From Paenibacillus albidus (lineage in GTDB: Bacteria; Bacillota; Bacilli; Paenibacillales; Paenibacillaceae), in assembly GCF_014644435.1 (NCBI RefSeq), contig NZ_BMKR01000011.1, positions 1 to 64,000 on the forward strand: a stretch of DNA of 64,000 bases, written 5' to 3'. The position numbers were made by a program, and so were the translations under genes. This document shows positions 48,010-58,928 of this stretch, in pieces. The notes beneath the pieces are model-generated. The model ran no database searches, was not told the DNA's origin, and saw nothing but the letters and a program-made list of their open reading frames with translations. Numbering within the stretch: the stretch's first letter is position 1; each line of letters starts with the position of its first letter.

Positions 48010-49275
48010 ATGGCCAGCATAAAGAAGATTCCTGCCAAAAATAAACAAGGCTATAAATGGCGATGTGTTATGGAAGGTCCACTTGATCCGGTTACTGGAA
48101 AACGTCAGCAAATACCTCGCGTTAGGGATACAAAGCAAGAAGCTATTAGTGCCGCACAAGCCGAGTATGATCGCTTAGCAGCTGGAATAGATGTCAAAAA
48201 GGCAAAGGTCACAACTTTTGAAGTTACAGCTTGGGAATGGCTAGAGGTATATTCTAAACGAAAGGTTAAAGGCGCTACTATTCGTGTACGAAAAAAAGAA
48301 ATAAAAATCATTTCTGGATATATGGGTATGTCTCTGATTGGTAGTATATCTCGCAAGCAATATCAGACAATGCTTAATGATATGTATGCGATTGGGTATC
48401 GTGTAAAAGACAAAGATAACGAAGGACAGTTCGTATACAAGCCCTACGCCAAAACAACACTTGAAGGAGTACACACTACAGCTGGGATGATATTCGAATG
48501 GGCCATCGCTGAAGGTTTGCGGAAGGATAATCCAACCAAAGGGGCAGTCATACCTGAAAAAGTATTAACCGTTGAAGAAATCGAAGAAGAAGACTTGGAA
48601 GCCTCATATTTAGAACGTAATGAACTGGAAGAATTTCTGAATGCAGTTAAGGAGCACGGATTGGAGCGAGACCTCGAAACTTTTTATCTCCTCGCATTCA
48701 GTGGGACACGATCCGGTGAAGTTTGTGCGCTCAAATGGAAAGATATTAATTTCCAAACAAATGAGATCCGAATCACTAAGACATTATACAACCCTGATAA
48801 TAACATGAAAAAATATGAATTGACGCCCCCAAAGACAAAAGGTTCTATTCGCAATTTCAATATGGATGAATTTATTATCGACATGTTGGAATCGTTGAAA
48901 GATCGCCAAGCAATAGTACATGCCCGATACAAGGCGGAGTTTGATGATTATCACGCGGCTAATTTCGTATTCTGCAGACCGAATGGCTACCCCTACATTC
49001 AGAAAAGCATCATCAACAGGATGAGCCGGATTTTGAAGTACACCAGCATAACCAAACATGCAACACCTCATATCTTTCGGCATACGCATATTAGCATGCT
49101 GACGGAAGCGGGTGTGGATCTAGTGAACATCATGAAACGAGTTGGCCATGACGATGCAAAGACGACTATGAAGATCTACACACATGTCACCAACAAGATG
49201 AAACAAAATGATGCAGACAAGCTGAAAATTCACTTTGGAAATCTACTGAAACTAGAAAAACCGCAAGGAATGTGA
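48010..49275 (+). CDS. int: Tyrosine-type site-specific integrase
   Basis: A 421-residue integrase with N-terminal AP2-like DNA-arm domain (KIPAKNKQGYKWRCVMEGP), SAM-like core-binding region (FEVTAWEWLEVYSKRKVKGAT) and the catalytic domain: R in FSGTRSGEVCALKW, HxxR in HIFRHTHISML, H/W in VGHDDAKTTMKIYTHV with the nucleophile tyrosine Y in KIYTHV. It inserts the phage at the site beside groEL. RBS AAGGAGG. Confidence 0.95.
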   Translation: MASIKKIPAKNKQGYKWRCVMEGPLDPVTGKRQQIPRVRDTKQEAISAAQAEYDRLAAGIDVKKAKVTTFEVTAWEWLEVYSKRKVKGATIRVRKKEIKIISGYMGMSLIGSISRKQYQTMLNDMYAIGYRVKDKDNEGQFVYKPYAKTTLEGVHTTAGMIFEWAIAEGLRKDNPTKGAVIPEKVLTVEEIEEEDLEASYLERNELEEFLNAVKEHGLERDLETFYLLAFSGTRSGEVCALKWKDINFQTNEIRITKTLYNPDNNMKKYELTPPKTKGSIRNFNMDEFIIDMLESLKDRQAIVHARYKAEFDDYHAANFVFCRPNGYPYIQKSIINRMSRILKYTSITKHATPHIFRHTHISMLTEAGVDLVNIMKRVGHDDAKTTMKIYTHVTNKMKQNDADKLKIHFGNLLKLEKPQGM

Positions 49276-49354
49276 TTTCTACGTGATTTCAGGCAAAATA
49301 AAAACCCTTGAAAAGCCCGTAATAGCAGGCTCTTCAAGGGTTTTTTTAAAATTG
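49276..49354. other. Candidate right attachment site at the groEL terminator
   Basis: The segment between the integrase stop and the groEL stop is the expected phage/host junction. It contains the groEL terminator (next entry). The core cannot be defined without the left end. Confidence 0.5.
49298..49347. terminator. groESL terminator, bidirectional
   Basis: Stem AACCCTTGAAAAGCC with GGCTCTTCAAGGGTT (15 positions, one mismatch) and A/T runs on both sides. Serves groEL on the - strand and could end integrase transcription on the + strand. Confidence 0.85.
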
Positions 49355-51013
<1,659 letters not shown>

Positions 51014-51136
51014 TTAGCTTTTGCTTCCATGAGTCTCCTCGAACAACACTCGCTTCGAAAGCATCGCCTTAGTTTTATTTGCGTTTACGATTGATCTCTA
51101 AGTAATGGAGTTGAAACTTATAAACGGCTCTTGCCC

Positions 51137-51418
51137 TTAGTCAAGAATCGCGTGAATGTCGCTTTCTTTCATAATCAAATATTCTTTACCTTCATACTTC
51201 ACTTCTGTTCCGGCATATTTCGAGAAAAGAACACGGTCGCCTTCCTTCACTTCAAGCGCAGTGCGTACTCCGTCTTTCAAAGCTCCGCTGCCTACTGCAA
51301 CAATTGTTCCTTCCTGTGGCTTCTCCTTGGAGGAGTCCGGAAGCACAATCCCGAAAGAAGTGGTTTCCTCCTGCTCACTCGGTAGTACCAAAACGCGTTC
51401 ACCTAAAGGTCTGATCAT
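51137..51418 (-). CDS. groS: Co-chaperonin GroES (Hsp10)
   Basis: A 93-residue lid protein: [20 protein letters not shown], mobile loop [16 protein letters not shown] (residues 19-34), [33 protein letters not shown]. Starts the groESL operon behind a CIRCE-controlled promoter. Confidence 0.99.
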   Translation of the reverse strand: MIRPLGERVLVLPSEQEETTSFGIVLPDSSKEKPQEGTIVAVGSGALKDGVRTALEVKEGDRVLFSKYAGTEVKYEGKEYLIMKESDIHAILD

Positions 51419-51476
51419 GAAAAATAGCCTCCTTTTGAATTATGTTGTTTACCTTGAAAACAGAGATTGGGGTCTA

Positions 51477-51503
51477 TTAGCACTCGACAGCTCGTAGTGC
51501 TAA
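51477..51503. promoter_or_regulatory. CIRCE operator (HrcA binding site)
   Basis: TTAGCACTC, nine bases, then TAGTGCTAA: the CIRCE inverted repeat with one mismatch in the second arm (consensus GAGTGCTAA). Lies just downstream of the groES promoter in the leader. Confidence 0.95.
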
Positions 51504-51514
51504 CAACAATTTTT

Positions 51515-51543
51515 ATGATACTCAACTTGAGAGCGGATTTCAA
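51515..51543 (-). promoter_or_regulatory. groESL sigma-A promoter
   Basis: TTGAAA (51538-51543), a 17-base spacer, TATCAT (51515-51520) on the - strand. Transcription would start near the first arm of CIRCE, so HrcA blocks initiation. Confidence 0.8.
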
Positions 51544-51665
51544 GTCCTTTTACACAAAATCGCATATCTTTTGGCAAAAATATGGTTTAGAGGGAGGTTG
51601 TCCGTTACAACCCTTCTACATTCTATCCACTCCCGGTCAAAATATGCCTCCACTTCCGCTGTGCC

Positions 51666-51693
51666 AAAAACCCGGGCTCTCCTAAGACCGGGT
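51666..51693 (-). terminator. tat operon terminator
   Basis: AACCCGG(TC)...(GA)GCCCGGGTT-type stem followed by TTTTT on the - strand, about 20-45 bases after the tatC stop. Confidence 0.75.
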
Positions 51694-51712
51694 TCACATC
51701 CGCAACTCTTTT

Positions 51713-52498
51713 TTAATTACCCGTCTCCTCTTTCTCCTCCTGCTTCACATACCGTGCTTCCAGCGCCGCATCCGCCGCAAGCTGCTTGCGATACACAAAA
51801 GCGGACAGAAACACACTGAATTCATACAGGACAAGCAGAGGAATCGTCACCAGGAAATCGGAGATCAAATCAGGCGGAGTAATGACTACCGCGATAAAAA
51901 CCAATGCAAAGTAAGCATACCGGCGCATTTTGCGCAGACGCAGGGGGTTCAGAATTCTTAATTTGGTGAGGAACATGACAAGCAGGGGCAGCTCGAACAG
52001 CAAAGCCAGCGGAAGCACCAGGCTGAACATGAAGTTGAAATACTGGGCAATCCCATAGGTTTCTTCCAGTCCCATGCTGCGGGTAATGGAAATCGTGAAG
52101 GAAAGCGCCATCGGGAATACAATATAATAGGCAAAAGCCATCCCAAGCAAAAAGAGCACAAATACATAAGGAACGTAACGCAGCGCGGCGCTCCGTTCTT
52201 CAGACCGGAGCCCCGGACTGATAAAAGCCCACAATTGATACGCTATAAAAGGCACGGAAACGGCGAGCGATACAGCCATGGCAATCTTCATATACATGCC
52301 GATCCCGTCCCAGAAGGAGAACGCATGCAGCACAAAGCCTTGTGCCAGATCGGCTTGAATCAGATAATCATAGATCGGTTTGGCACAGAAGAGTCCGCCC
52401 ACCAATCCAAGGAGAAAGATAATCAGCACATAAATAATCCGTTTGCGCAGCTCGGTGAGATGATCGACCACCGACATTTCTTGAGATTCCAGAGACAT
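51713..52498 (-). CDS. tatC: Twin-arginine translocase subunit TatC
   Basis: ATG at 52498 (MSLESQEMSVVDHLTELRKR); a longer reading lacks support. The 261-residue membrane protein has six membrane segments, the N-terminal HLTELRKRI motif that binds twin-arginine signals, and FELPLLVMFLTKLRIL and FIAVVITPPDLISDFLVTIPLLVLYE in the C-terminal half. With TatA it exports folded proteins. The long hairpin between tatA and tatC may limit its level. Confidence 0.95.
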   Translation of the reverse strand: MSLESQEMSVVDHLTELRKRIIYVLIIFLLGLVGGLFCAKPIYDYLIQADLAQGFVLHAFSFWDGIGMYMKIAMAVSLAVSVPFIAYQLWAFISPGLRSEERSAALRYVPYVFVLFLLGMAFAYYIVFPMALSFTISITRSMGLEETYGIAQYFNFMFSLVLPLALLFELPLLVMFLTKLRILNPLRLRKMRRYAYFALVFIAVVITPPDLISDFLVTIPLLVLYEFSVFLSAFVYRKQLAADAALEARYVKQEEKEETGN

Positions 52499-52560
52499 GC
52501 AGACACCATCCCAAATGACATATATGTAGAAGTACACCCTACGGGTCCCACTTGTGCGTC

Positions 52561-52611
52561 AAAAAAAAGGGGTACCCCGAAGTCTGCAATCAGACTTTAG
52601 AGGCAGCCCCA
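52561..52611 (-). terminator. Hairpin/attenuator between tatA and tatC
   Basis: GGGG...AAAGTCTG/CAGACTT...CCCC two-part stem with a run of eight T residues on the - strand, between tatA and tatC. Partial read-through would set TatA in excess over TatC. Confidence 0.75.
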
Positions 52612-52628
52612 TGATTAACCTATTCCTG

Positions 52629-52877
52629 CTATTCAGGCAGACGTCTGTCCTGCGGAAGATCCGAAGTTACCTTTTGCAGCACAGGAGCTTGCGGCACAGG
52701 TGTCTCGCCTTTCTTGGCAGAGTCCGAGTCGCCCATAATATCCCGCGCACCTTCCTTGAATTCACGGAAGGTTCTTCCAACGGCACGGCCAAGCTCCGGC
52801 AGCTTGTTCGGACCAAAGAGCAGCAGTGCCAATATCACCAATAAAATAATCCCGGGAGTACCAATTCCACTAAACAT
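52629..52877 (-). CDS. tatA: Twin-arginine translocase subunit TatA
   Basis: An 82-residue protein: short membrane helix (residues 5-20, IGTPGIILLVILALLLFGP), hinge FGPNKLPELGRAVGRTFREFKEG amphipathic helix, polar tail. Classic TatA/E. RBS GGAGG. Forms the pore-lining oligomer with TatC. Confidence 0.97.
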   Translation of the reverse strand: MFSGIGTPGIILLVILALLLFGPNKLPELGRAVGRTFREFKEGARDIMGDSDSAKKGETPVPQAPVLQKVTSDLPQDRRLPE

Positions 52878-53008
52878 TGTTATTCCTCCTTGTCCCTTTG
52901 TCCGTGCATGCTATGATTGACGTTAAGTTTATAATACCATAACTTATATCACACATCCATGCATTATACTGGACTAATGTTCAAACATCAGACAAGGAAA
53001 CCCGTTTC

Positions 53009-53494
53009 TTATTGGCGGTACTGACCGGTGACCATCAGCAGTGCTTCGGGCAGCTGATCCATAATGGCCGCCAGATTCTCATGCACGCCTTTGGGCGTTC
53101 CGGGCAAATTGACGATCAGTGTCCGTCCACGGATTCCGCAAATCCCGCGGAACAGCATCACTGCCCGGTTCTTCTGCATGACCGTGCTCCGCATAGCCTC
53201 CGAAAGTCCGGGTACCTCCCGCTCAATCACACGCCGTGTTGCTTCAGGCGTAACGTCGCGGATCGCCAGATCCGTTCCTCCCGTGGTCAGCACAAGATCC
53301 GCCTGGAAATAATCCGTCAGCTCAATCAATGCCGCAATAATTTCATCCTGTTCATCCGGTACGATCCGGTACTCCACTATTTCACCGCCAAGCTCTTCCT
53401 CCACCAGCTCCCGAATCACCTGGGCGCTCGTGTCTTCCCGTTCGCCCCTGGCCCCTTTATCGCTGGCTGTCAGGATTGCTGTTTTCCACGCCAT
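53009..53494 (-). CDS. mogA: Molybdopterin adenylyltransferase MogA/MoaB
   Basis: A 161-residue MoCF-domain protein. Motifs TASDKGARGEREDTS near the N-terminus, DLVLTTGGTDLAIRDVTPEATR (GGTG-like loop) and NLPGTPKGVHENL. It adenylates molybdopterin before metal insertion. Sits beside moaC, consistent with molybdenum cofactor synthesis. B. subtilis has rex in a similar slot, which is absent here. Confidence 0.9.
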   Translation of the reverse strand: MAWKTAILTASDKGARGEREDTSAQVIRELVEEELGGEIVEYRIVPDEQDEIIAALIELTDYFQADLVLTTGGTDLAIRDVTPEATRRVIEREVPGLSEAMRSTVMQKNRAVMLFRGICGIRGRTLIVNLPGTPKGVHENLAAIMDQLPEALLMVTGQYRQ

Positions 53495-53549
53495 AGGTTC
53501 GCCCTCCTTCTCTATGTACTATATCCCAATTGACCCAAAGCCCGGCCGG

Positions 53550-54026
53550 CTAGGAGTCTCTTCTTGCATAATCTCCATTCTTGCCGCCGCTTTTGGAGAC
53601 CAGCAGCGTCGGACCAATAATCATGTCCTTCTGCAAAGCCTTGCACATGTCATACACCGTCAGAGCTGCCGCTGAAACAGCCGTCAGCGCCTCCATCTCC
53701 ACTCCGGTCTTTCCGGTGGTTGTAACGGTTGCTTCTATATATAGTTCATCTTCGCTGTTATCCGAGAAGCTGATATCAATGCCGGTCAGCGGCAGCGGGT
53801 GGCACATTGGAATCCAATCGGCCGTCTTCTTCGCCGCCATAATTCCGGCAACCTGGGCAACAGCGAGCACATCCCCTTTGCCAATCCGGCCTTCCTTGAT
53901 TGCACGCATGGTCTCGGAATCCATCTTCACCATACTTTGCGCAGCAGCTGTCCGTTTGGTAATTTCCTTGTCGCTCACATCTACCATCCGGGCTCTGCCC
54001 TGCTCATTAAAATGAGTTAACTCCAA
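53550..54026 (-). CDS. moaC: Cyclic pyranopterin monophosphate synthase MoaC
   Basis: A 158-residue protein. TTG start with AGGAGA upstream. [43 protein letters not shown] (metal/substrate loop MCHPL), [35 protein letters not shown] and KSGGKNGDY are all diagnostic. Acts in the first step of molybdopterin synthesis together with MoaA (not in window). Confidence 0.98.
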   Translation of the reverse strand: MELTHFNEQGRARMVDVSDKEITKRTAAAQSMVKMDSETMRAIKEGRIGKGDVLAVAQVAGIMAAKKTADWIPMCHPLPLTGIDISFSDNSEDELYIEATVTTTGKTGVEMEALTAVSAAALTVYDMCKALQKDMIIGPTLLVSKSGGKNGDYARRDS

Positions 54027-54029
54027 GCT

Positions 54030-54662
54030 TCATTCTCCTTTTCGGCAGTGAAGTATGCCATTCTCAGTAATCAGCATGTCCATAAAAGCATCATGCTCAT
54101 CCATCGGCACTTCGGCAACCAATTGCATGCCATAACCCAGCCCGATCCATACCGGGGGTGCCGCAGACACCGGAAGAACCTGTGTCCATGCCTCCCGCAA
54201 GCGGTCATAATACCCGCTGCCATAACCCAGCCGGCCGCCCCTCCGGTCAAAGGCCAAGCCAGGCACAAAAACCGCTGCCGGAAGCGATGGCTCTCCGGGC
54301 CTAATCTCTTCATGGGCAGCAGCCGGCTCAAGAATGCCGTAGGCTCCCGGCGCAAGCTCCTCCCATGAACGAACCGAATGCAGCGTCATCTCCCAGGTAC
54401 CGGGAACGACACGGGGCAATATCACTTCATGCCGGCCCTTCCAGGCCTGCAGGAGCAGCGGGCGTGAGTCGAGCTCGGAGCGAAAGGGAGCATAAGCCAT
54501 GAAAGGAATGGCTCCCTGCTGCTCCACCCACTCCCAGGCATGCCTGCAGGCCAAAGCCGACATAACCTCTCTTTCGCTTGCGGACAACCGGTCACGGGCA
54601 GCGGCCTGTTCGGCACGCAGCTCCCGTTTGAGGGCGCCGGGTCCTGCACTGTTAGCCCTCAT
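54030..54662 (-). CDS. 5-formyltetrahydrofolate cyclo-ligase
   Basis: A 210-residue protein of the FTHFS cyclo-ligase family: ALKRELRAEQAAARDRLSASER at the N-terminus, FRSELDSRPLLL, and the C-terminal ATP/folate loop PGLAFDRRGGRLGYGSGYYDRLR. Converts 5-formyl-THF to methenyl-THF. It lies 4 bases upstream of moaC in the same operon. Confidence 0.93.
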   Translation of the reverse strand: MRANSAGPGALKRELRAEQAAARDRLSASEREVMSALACRHAWEWVEQQGAIPFMAYAPFRSELDSRPLLLQAWKGRHEVILPRVVPGTWEMTLHSVRSWEELAPGAYGILEPAAAHEEIRPGEPSLPAAVFVPGLAFDRRGGRLGYGSGYYDRLREAWTQVLPVSAAPPVWIGLGYGMQLVAEVPMDEHDAFMDMLITENGILHCRKGE

Positions 54663-54951
54663 GACGGCCGCCTCCTCATCTTGCCCTTAGTCTATCATAG
54701 TTTGTAAGTCCAGTTTACCACTCTTCTCCCCGGTTAGCCAAGATCACTCAGCATCACTATTTCTGGGCCGTACTCCATTATGCTCTTTTATCCCCAGACT
54801 GCGATATATTCCTCCTGCCCTCCCCTGCCCTCCCCTGCTCTCGCGCCGCAAACGCTTTTCATGTAAACTAGGAGGTGTATCCTAATTAGAAATTCAAATG
54901 GCCAAGGCCTTTGCGCCATGGCGAAATACGTTGGGTGGAGGTTTCATCGTT

Positions 54952-56907
54952 ATGCTTCTTCAAGCGACAGGAATTACGAAATCATACGGAATACAAAGCG
55001 TGCTGGATGGCATCAGCCTGCAGGTCAATGAGAAAGAGCGGGTCGGGCTTGTTGGTGTCAACGGAGCCGGCAAATCCACATTTCTGCAAATTCTCGCGGG
55101 TGAAATGTCATTTGACAGCGGGCAAATTCATAAATCCAAAGAAACTACGCTTGGGTATCTGGCCCAGAACAGCGGCCTGCAATCAGACAAGACTATAGAG
55201 GAAGAGATGTTGTCTGTCTTCGCCCCCCTGATCCAGGCCGAAGCGGAGCTGCGGCAACTGGAAGAGAACATCGCCGATCCGCGCCTGGCCGAAGATCCGA
55301 AACGGTATGAAGAGCTGCTGGAGCGGTATGCCCAACGCTCGGACTGGTTCAAGGATCATGGCGGTTACGAAATGAACACCCGGATCCGCAGTGTGCTGCA
55401 CGGGATGGGTTTTGGCGAATTCGCACCGGATACCCCTATCTCCACGCTCAGCGGCGGTCAGAAGACGAGGCTCGCACTGGCCCGCATTCTGCTGCAGGCC
55501 CCGGATCTCCTGATGCTGGATGAGCCGACCAACCATCTGGACATCGAGACGCTAACCTGGCTGGAGGATTACCTGCGCAGTTACCCCGGCGGCATCCTGG
55601 TTGTCTCCCATGACCGTTATTTTCTAGACCGTCTTGTGACTACGATTGTGGAGATTGAACGCCATCAGTCCCGCAGATATACAGGGAATTACAGCCGCTA
55701 TATGGAGCTGAAGGCTGCTGAATACGAAATTCGCATGAAGCAGTATGAGAAGCAGCAGGAAGAGATCTCGCGAATGGAAGACTTTGTACAGCGCAACATT
55801 GTACGGGCTTCCACCACCAAACGGGCCCAGAGCAGACGCAAGGCACTGGACAAGATGGAACGTATCGACAAGCCGCTGGGCGATCTCAAAAAAGCGAGCT
55901 TCTCCTTTGAACCCGATTTTATGTCGGGCAAAGAAGTGCTGCAGGTTCGCGAGGTGGCCGTCGCTTTTGACGAAGCCCGGCAGCCATTGTTCCGGGGGGC
56001 CTCCTTTGAGCTACGCCGCGGAGAGACTGCAGCGCTGATCGGGCCGAACGGAATCGGCAAATCAACCCTGTTGCAATGCTTAACGGGGAGCCGTGAGCCT
56101 TCGGCCGGAACGGTCAATTGGGGGACCAAAGTGAAGGTTGCTTATTACGACCAGGAGCAGACCCGGCTTAATCCGCGCAATACCGTGCTGGAGGAGCTGT
56201 GGAGCGAGTTCCCGATGCTGGAGGAAGCGCGGATACGGACGATTCTCGGCAACTTCCTGTTCAGCGGCGAAGATGTCCTCAAGAAGGTCGCTGCCCTGAG
56301 CGGCGGCGAAAAAGCACGGGTTGCTTTATCCAAGCTCATGCTGCGCGGCGCCAATATGCTTATCCTTGATGAGCCGACCAACCATCTGGATCTGGTCAGC
56401 CGCGAGGTGCTGGAAGCAGCCTTGATCGATTTCGAAGGCACCCTGCTGTTCATTTCCCATGACCGTTATTTTCTGAACAAAATGGCCGAGCGGGTACTCG
56501 AACTGCATCCTGCCGGTATTGACCAGTATTTGGGCAATTATGACGATTATGTTGAGAAAAAGCGGGAACTTGAGGACATTGCCAAAGAAGCTGCCGAGCT
56601 CGCTTCCGCAGCCGCCTCCAGAAATATGAATATCGAAGCTGCCGTCCCGGACAAGGGCACCGCTTCTTCCTATGAAGCCGATAAGCAGGCCAAACGCGAG
56701 GAACGCAACCGACAGCGGAGAATTGCCGAAATCGAGGATTTAATTGCCAAGGTCGAGGAACAAATCGCCCATACCGAAAATGAAATGACTAAACCTGAAG
56801 TATATCAGGATTATCTGGCACTTCAGGGCCATGAAGAGGAGCTAAAAACCAATAAAACTTTGCTCGCTCAATATTTTAGCGAATGGGAAACGCTGGCTGA
56901 CGAATAA
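54952..56907 (+). CDS. ydiF: ABC-F family ATPase, YdiF-like
   Basis: ATG at 54952 (MLLQATGITKSYG), GGTGGAGG upstream; longer reading unlikely. A 651-residue soluble protein with two ABC domains: Walker A GVNGAGKS and GPNGIGKS, signatures LSGGQKTRLALARILL and LSGGEKARVALSKLML, Walker B LLMLDEPTNHLD and MLILDEPTNHLD, separated by a charged linker (ENIADPRLAEDPKRYE ... FVQRNIVRASTTKRAQSRRK), and a C-terminal coiled coil. Ribosome-associated; same position as B. subtilis ydiF. Confidence 0.95.
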   Translation: MLLQATGITKSYGIQSVLDGISLQVNEKERVGLVGVNGAGKSTFLQILAGEMSFDSGQIHKSKETTLGYLAQNSGLQSDKTIEEEMLSVFAPLIQAEAELRQLEENIADPRLAEDPKRYEELLERYAQRSDWFKDHGGYEMNTRIRSVLHGMGFGEFAPDTPISTLSGGQKTRLALARILLQAPDLLMLDEPTNHLDIETLTWLEDYLRSYPGGILVVSHDRYFLDRLVTTIVEIERHQSRRYTGNYSRYMELKAAEYEIRMKQYEKQQEEISRMEDFVQRNIVRASTTKRAQSRRKALDKMERIDKPLGDLKKASFSFEPDFMSGKEVLQVREVAVAFDEARQPLFRGASFELRRGETAALIGPNGIGKSTLLQCLTGSREPSAGTVNWGTKVKVAYYDQEQTRLNPRNTVLEELWSEFPMLEEARIRTILGNFLFSGEDVLKKVAALSGGEKARVALSKLMLRGANMLILDEPTNHLDLVSREVLEAALIDFEGTLLFISHDRYFLNKMAERVLELHPAGIDQYLGNYDDYVEKKRELEDIAKEAAELASAAASRNMNIEAAVPDKGTASSYEADKQAKREERNRQRRIAEIEDLIAKVEEQIAHTENEMTKPEVYQDYLALQGHEEELKTNKTLLAQYFSEWETLADE

Positions 56908-56961
56908 TGTAAATCCTTCCTTTAAATAATTTTTCACTGTTACGGATTTGTTCATAAATAG

Positions 56962-57219
56962 TTATCCACAGCTCTGTCCCCAGATTTCGTGCATAACTCT
57001 TGCTTATAAAAGGCCCTTGGGGCCTTTTTTCAGGCTTAAAATCACTATTTGTTTGTCAAGCATTTTTTATCCACCGAATTATCCACATTATCCACAATTT
57101 CCACAACATTTCTGCTTTAACTTATCTGTTCATAGGCTGCTCCAAAAAAAGAGCGTTATTGCTGATTTTACACGGTTTTTACACAATTCATGCAGAATAT
57201 GTGGATAACTTTGTCCACA
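56962..57219. promoter_or_regulatory. DnaA-box cluster
   Basis: TTATCCACA-type boxes: 56962-56970, 57079-57087 and 57088-57096 exact; 57067-57075 TTATCCACC; 57200-57208 exact on the opposite strand (TGTGGATAA); 57211-57219 TTGTCCACA. Six boxes in 260 bases, in the intergenic region between ydiF and leuA. As I recall, B. subtilis has a DnaA-box cluster near gcp/ydiF. Confidence 0.8.
57011..57031 (+). terminator. Terminator of ydiF
   Basis: AGGCCC/GGGCCT stem with a tight TTG loop followed by TTTTTT on the + strand. Confidence 0.7.
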
Positions 57220-57371
57220 CCTTGACAAAAGGGGTTTGGCGCTTTTTGTCGTGGGCTTTTAGGCCAAGAAAACCCGCATGTCTCAGTAGAGACAGCGGGC
57301 TATTCCGGACAAAGCAAGTTTTAGCGGATCAGACTATGCCAAAAGCAGTCAATCAGGGCTGCTGAAGCTCT

Positions 57372-58928
57372 TTAAACCGCCGGTTCAACCTCACCCGCGA
57401 GCTGTGCAGAGAGCAGCGCGGCATTGCAGGCAGCAATATAAGCGATCCCTGCCGCCATAACAATATCCTGATGGGTGGCTGTTCCCCTGAACTTGTTGCC
57501 CTCCCATTCGACCATAACCGCCGCTTCTGCCTGTGCATTCTCTCCGCTTCCCAGCGAATGCAGCTCAAGTCCCGCAAAACCGATCTCCTCGGCAATCCCT
57601 TGGCCGATGGCAGCGATGATCGCTTCCAGCGGTCCGTCACCGGTGCTGGTATGCGAAGTTTCCAGCCCGCTCTTCAGGTGGCGGACGGTTACTGCAGCTA
57701 CCCGCCGCTGGGCACTGCCGGCCAGAACCTGCACTTCACCCAGCCCGTAGACCTGGGCCTGCTGTCCGGTCGTGCTGCTGACCATTTGCAGCAGCTGGTC
57801 GTCACTAACCACCTTTTGCCGGTCAGCAATCTCCTTGAAGGATTCATACAGCGCATCAAGCTCCGCCGCTGCAAGTGTAATGCCATATTTCGCAGCCCGG
57901 TCCTTCAGCGCATGTCGGCCGGAATGCTTGCCAAGAATGATCATGCTGCGCGGAATCCCCAGCCGTTCAGGGTCCATAATCTCATAGGTGCTGCGGTCCT
58001 TCAGCAGTCCGTCCTGGTGGATGCCCGATTCATGCTGGAAGGCATTACGTCCGACAACGGGCTTATTGTAGGCAATCGGGAAATGCATGGCCCCGCTGAT
58101 CAAGCGTGAGGTATCATACAATTTATCAAGCACAATTCCCGTCTCTGCCCCAACCGTATCGCCGCGTGTCTCCAGGGCCATAACCAATTCCTCCAGTGCA
58201 CAGTTGCCTGTCCGCTCGCCCACACCGTTCACGGTCACCTCAATCTGGGTGGCACCGCCCGCAATCGCCGCTAGGCTGTTCGCAGTAGCAAGGCCCAAGT
58301 CGTTATGGCAATGTGCGCTGAAGATGACCCGATCTCCACCTCTGGCGCCAAGGCGGACCCGGCGGAACATCTCTCCATATTCCTGCGGCAACGCATAACC
58401 GACCGTATCCGGCAGGTTAATGATCGTAGCACCCTCCTCAATCACAGCTTCGACCATCTCAATCAGATCATCAATCCCCGTCCGCGCAGCGTCCATCGCC
58501 GTGAACTCCACCACATCGCTGAATTGGCGTGCATAAGCCGTCATCTCGCGGGCAACGGCCACCACCTCCGGCCTGCTCATCCGCAGCTGGTGCTGCAGAT
58601 GAATATCCGACGAAGAGATGAACAGGTGAATCCGCCGGCGTTCCGCATCCCGTGTGGCCCGTACAGCCGCATCGATGTCACCTTTGACCGCGCGGGCAAA
58701 ACCGCAAATCTCCACATTGCGCACTTTGCGGGAGATCGTCTCCACGGCCGCAAAGTCTCCGGGGCTGGATATCGGGAACCCGGGCTCCAGCACATCCACA
58801 CCCAGCTCGGCCAGCTTGTAGGCCAGCAATATTTTCTGTTCGGGAGTCAGACTTGCACCTGGTGCCTGCTCACCGTCTCGCAGCGTAGTATCAAAGATCT
58901 GAATACGGTTCTTTACCGGAATTATCAT
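57372..58928 (-). CDS. leuA: 2-isopropylmalate synthase
   Basis: ATG at 58928 (MIIPVKNRIQIFDTTLRDGE), AAGGAGG upstream; the ORF continues upstream but without support. The 518-residue enzyme has DTTLRDGEQAPGASLT (13-28), FSAHCHNDLGLATANSLAA (metal His pair), and the regulatory C-terminal domain (HSLGSGENAQAEAAVMVEW). First committed step of leucine synthesis. It stands alone here and is controlled by two tandem leucine T-box leaders. Confidence 0.95.
   Translation of the reverse strand: MIIPVKNRIQIFDTTLRDGEQAPGASLTPEQKILLAYKLAELGVDVLEPGFPISSPGDFAAVETISRKVRNVEICGFARAVKGDIDAAVRATRDAERRRIHLFISSSDIHLQHQLRMSRPEVVAVAREMTAYARQFSDVVEFTAMDAARTGIDDLIEMVEAVIEEGATIINLPDTVGYALPQEYGEMFRRVRLGARGGDRVIFSAHCHNDLGLATANSLAAIAGGATQIEVTVNGVGERTGNCALEELVMALETRGDTVGAETGIVLDKLYDTSRLISGAMHFPIAYNKPVVGRNAFQHESGIHQDGLLKDRSTYEIMDPERLGIPRSMIILGKHSGRHALKDRAAKYGITLAAAELDALYESFKEIADRQKVVSDDQLLQMVSSTTGQQAQVYGLGEVQVLAGSAQRRVAAVTVRHLKSGLETSHTSTGDGPLEAIIAAIGQGIAEEIGFAGLELHSLGSGENAQAEAAVMVEWEGNKFRGTATHQDIVMAAGIAYIAACNAALLSAQLAGEVEPAV

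Larger units (their letters stand above)
1..49290. mobile_element. PBSX-like contractile-tail prophage (left end outside window)
   Basis: The order integrase, repressor/ImmA, early genes, recombination, replication, terminase, portal, capsid, sheath, tube, tape measure, baseplate, tail fibre and holin is continuous from about 49.3 kb down to base 1. Head and tail genes resemble the B. subtilis PBSX/skin xkd and xtm genes in order and size. No endolysin is visible; it should lie just left of base 1, since the holin genes are transcribed leftwards. Apart from one frame break in the tail chaperone gene the structural genes look intact, so the prophage may be inducible. The right boundary is inferred from the integrase and the groEL terminator. 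Confidence 0.95.

Noticed and set aside
54810..54842. Short CCCTCCCCTG direct repeats upstream of ydiF
   Set aside because: Only two and a half copies, no partner elsewhere; probably simple-sequence drift.
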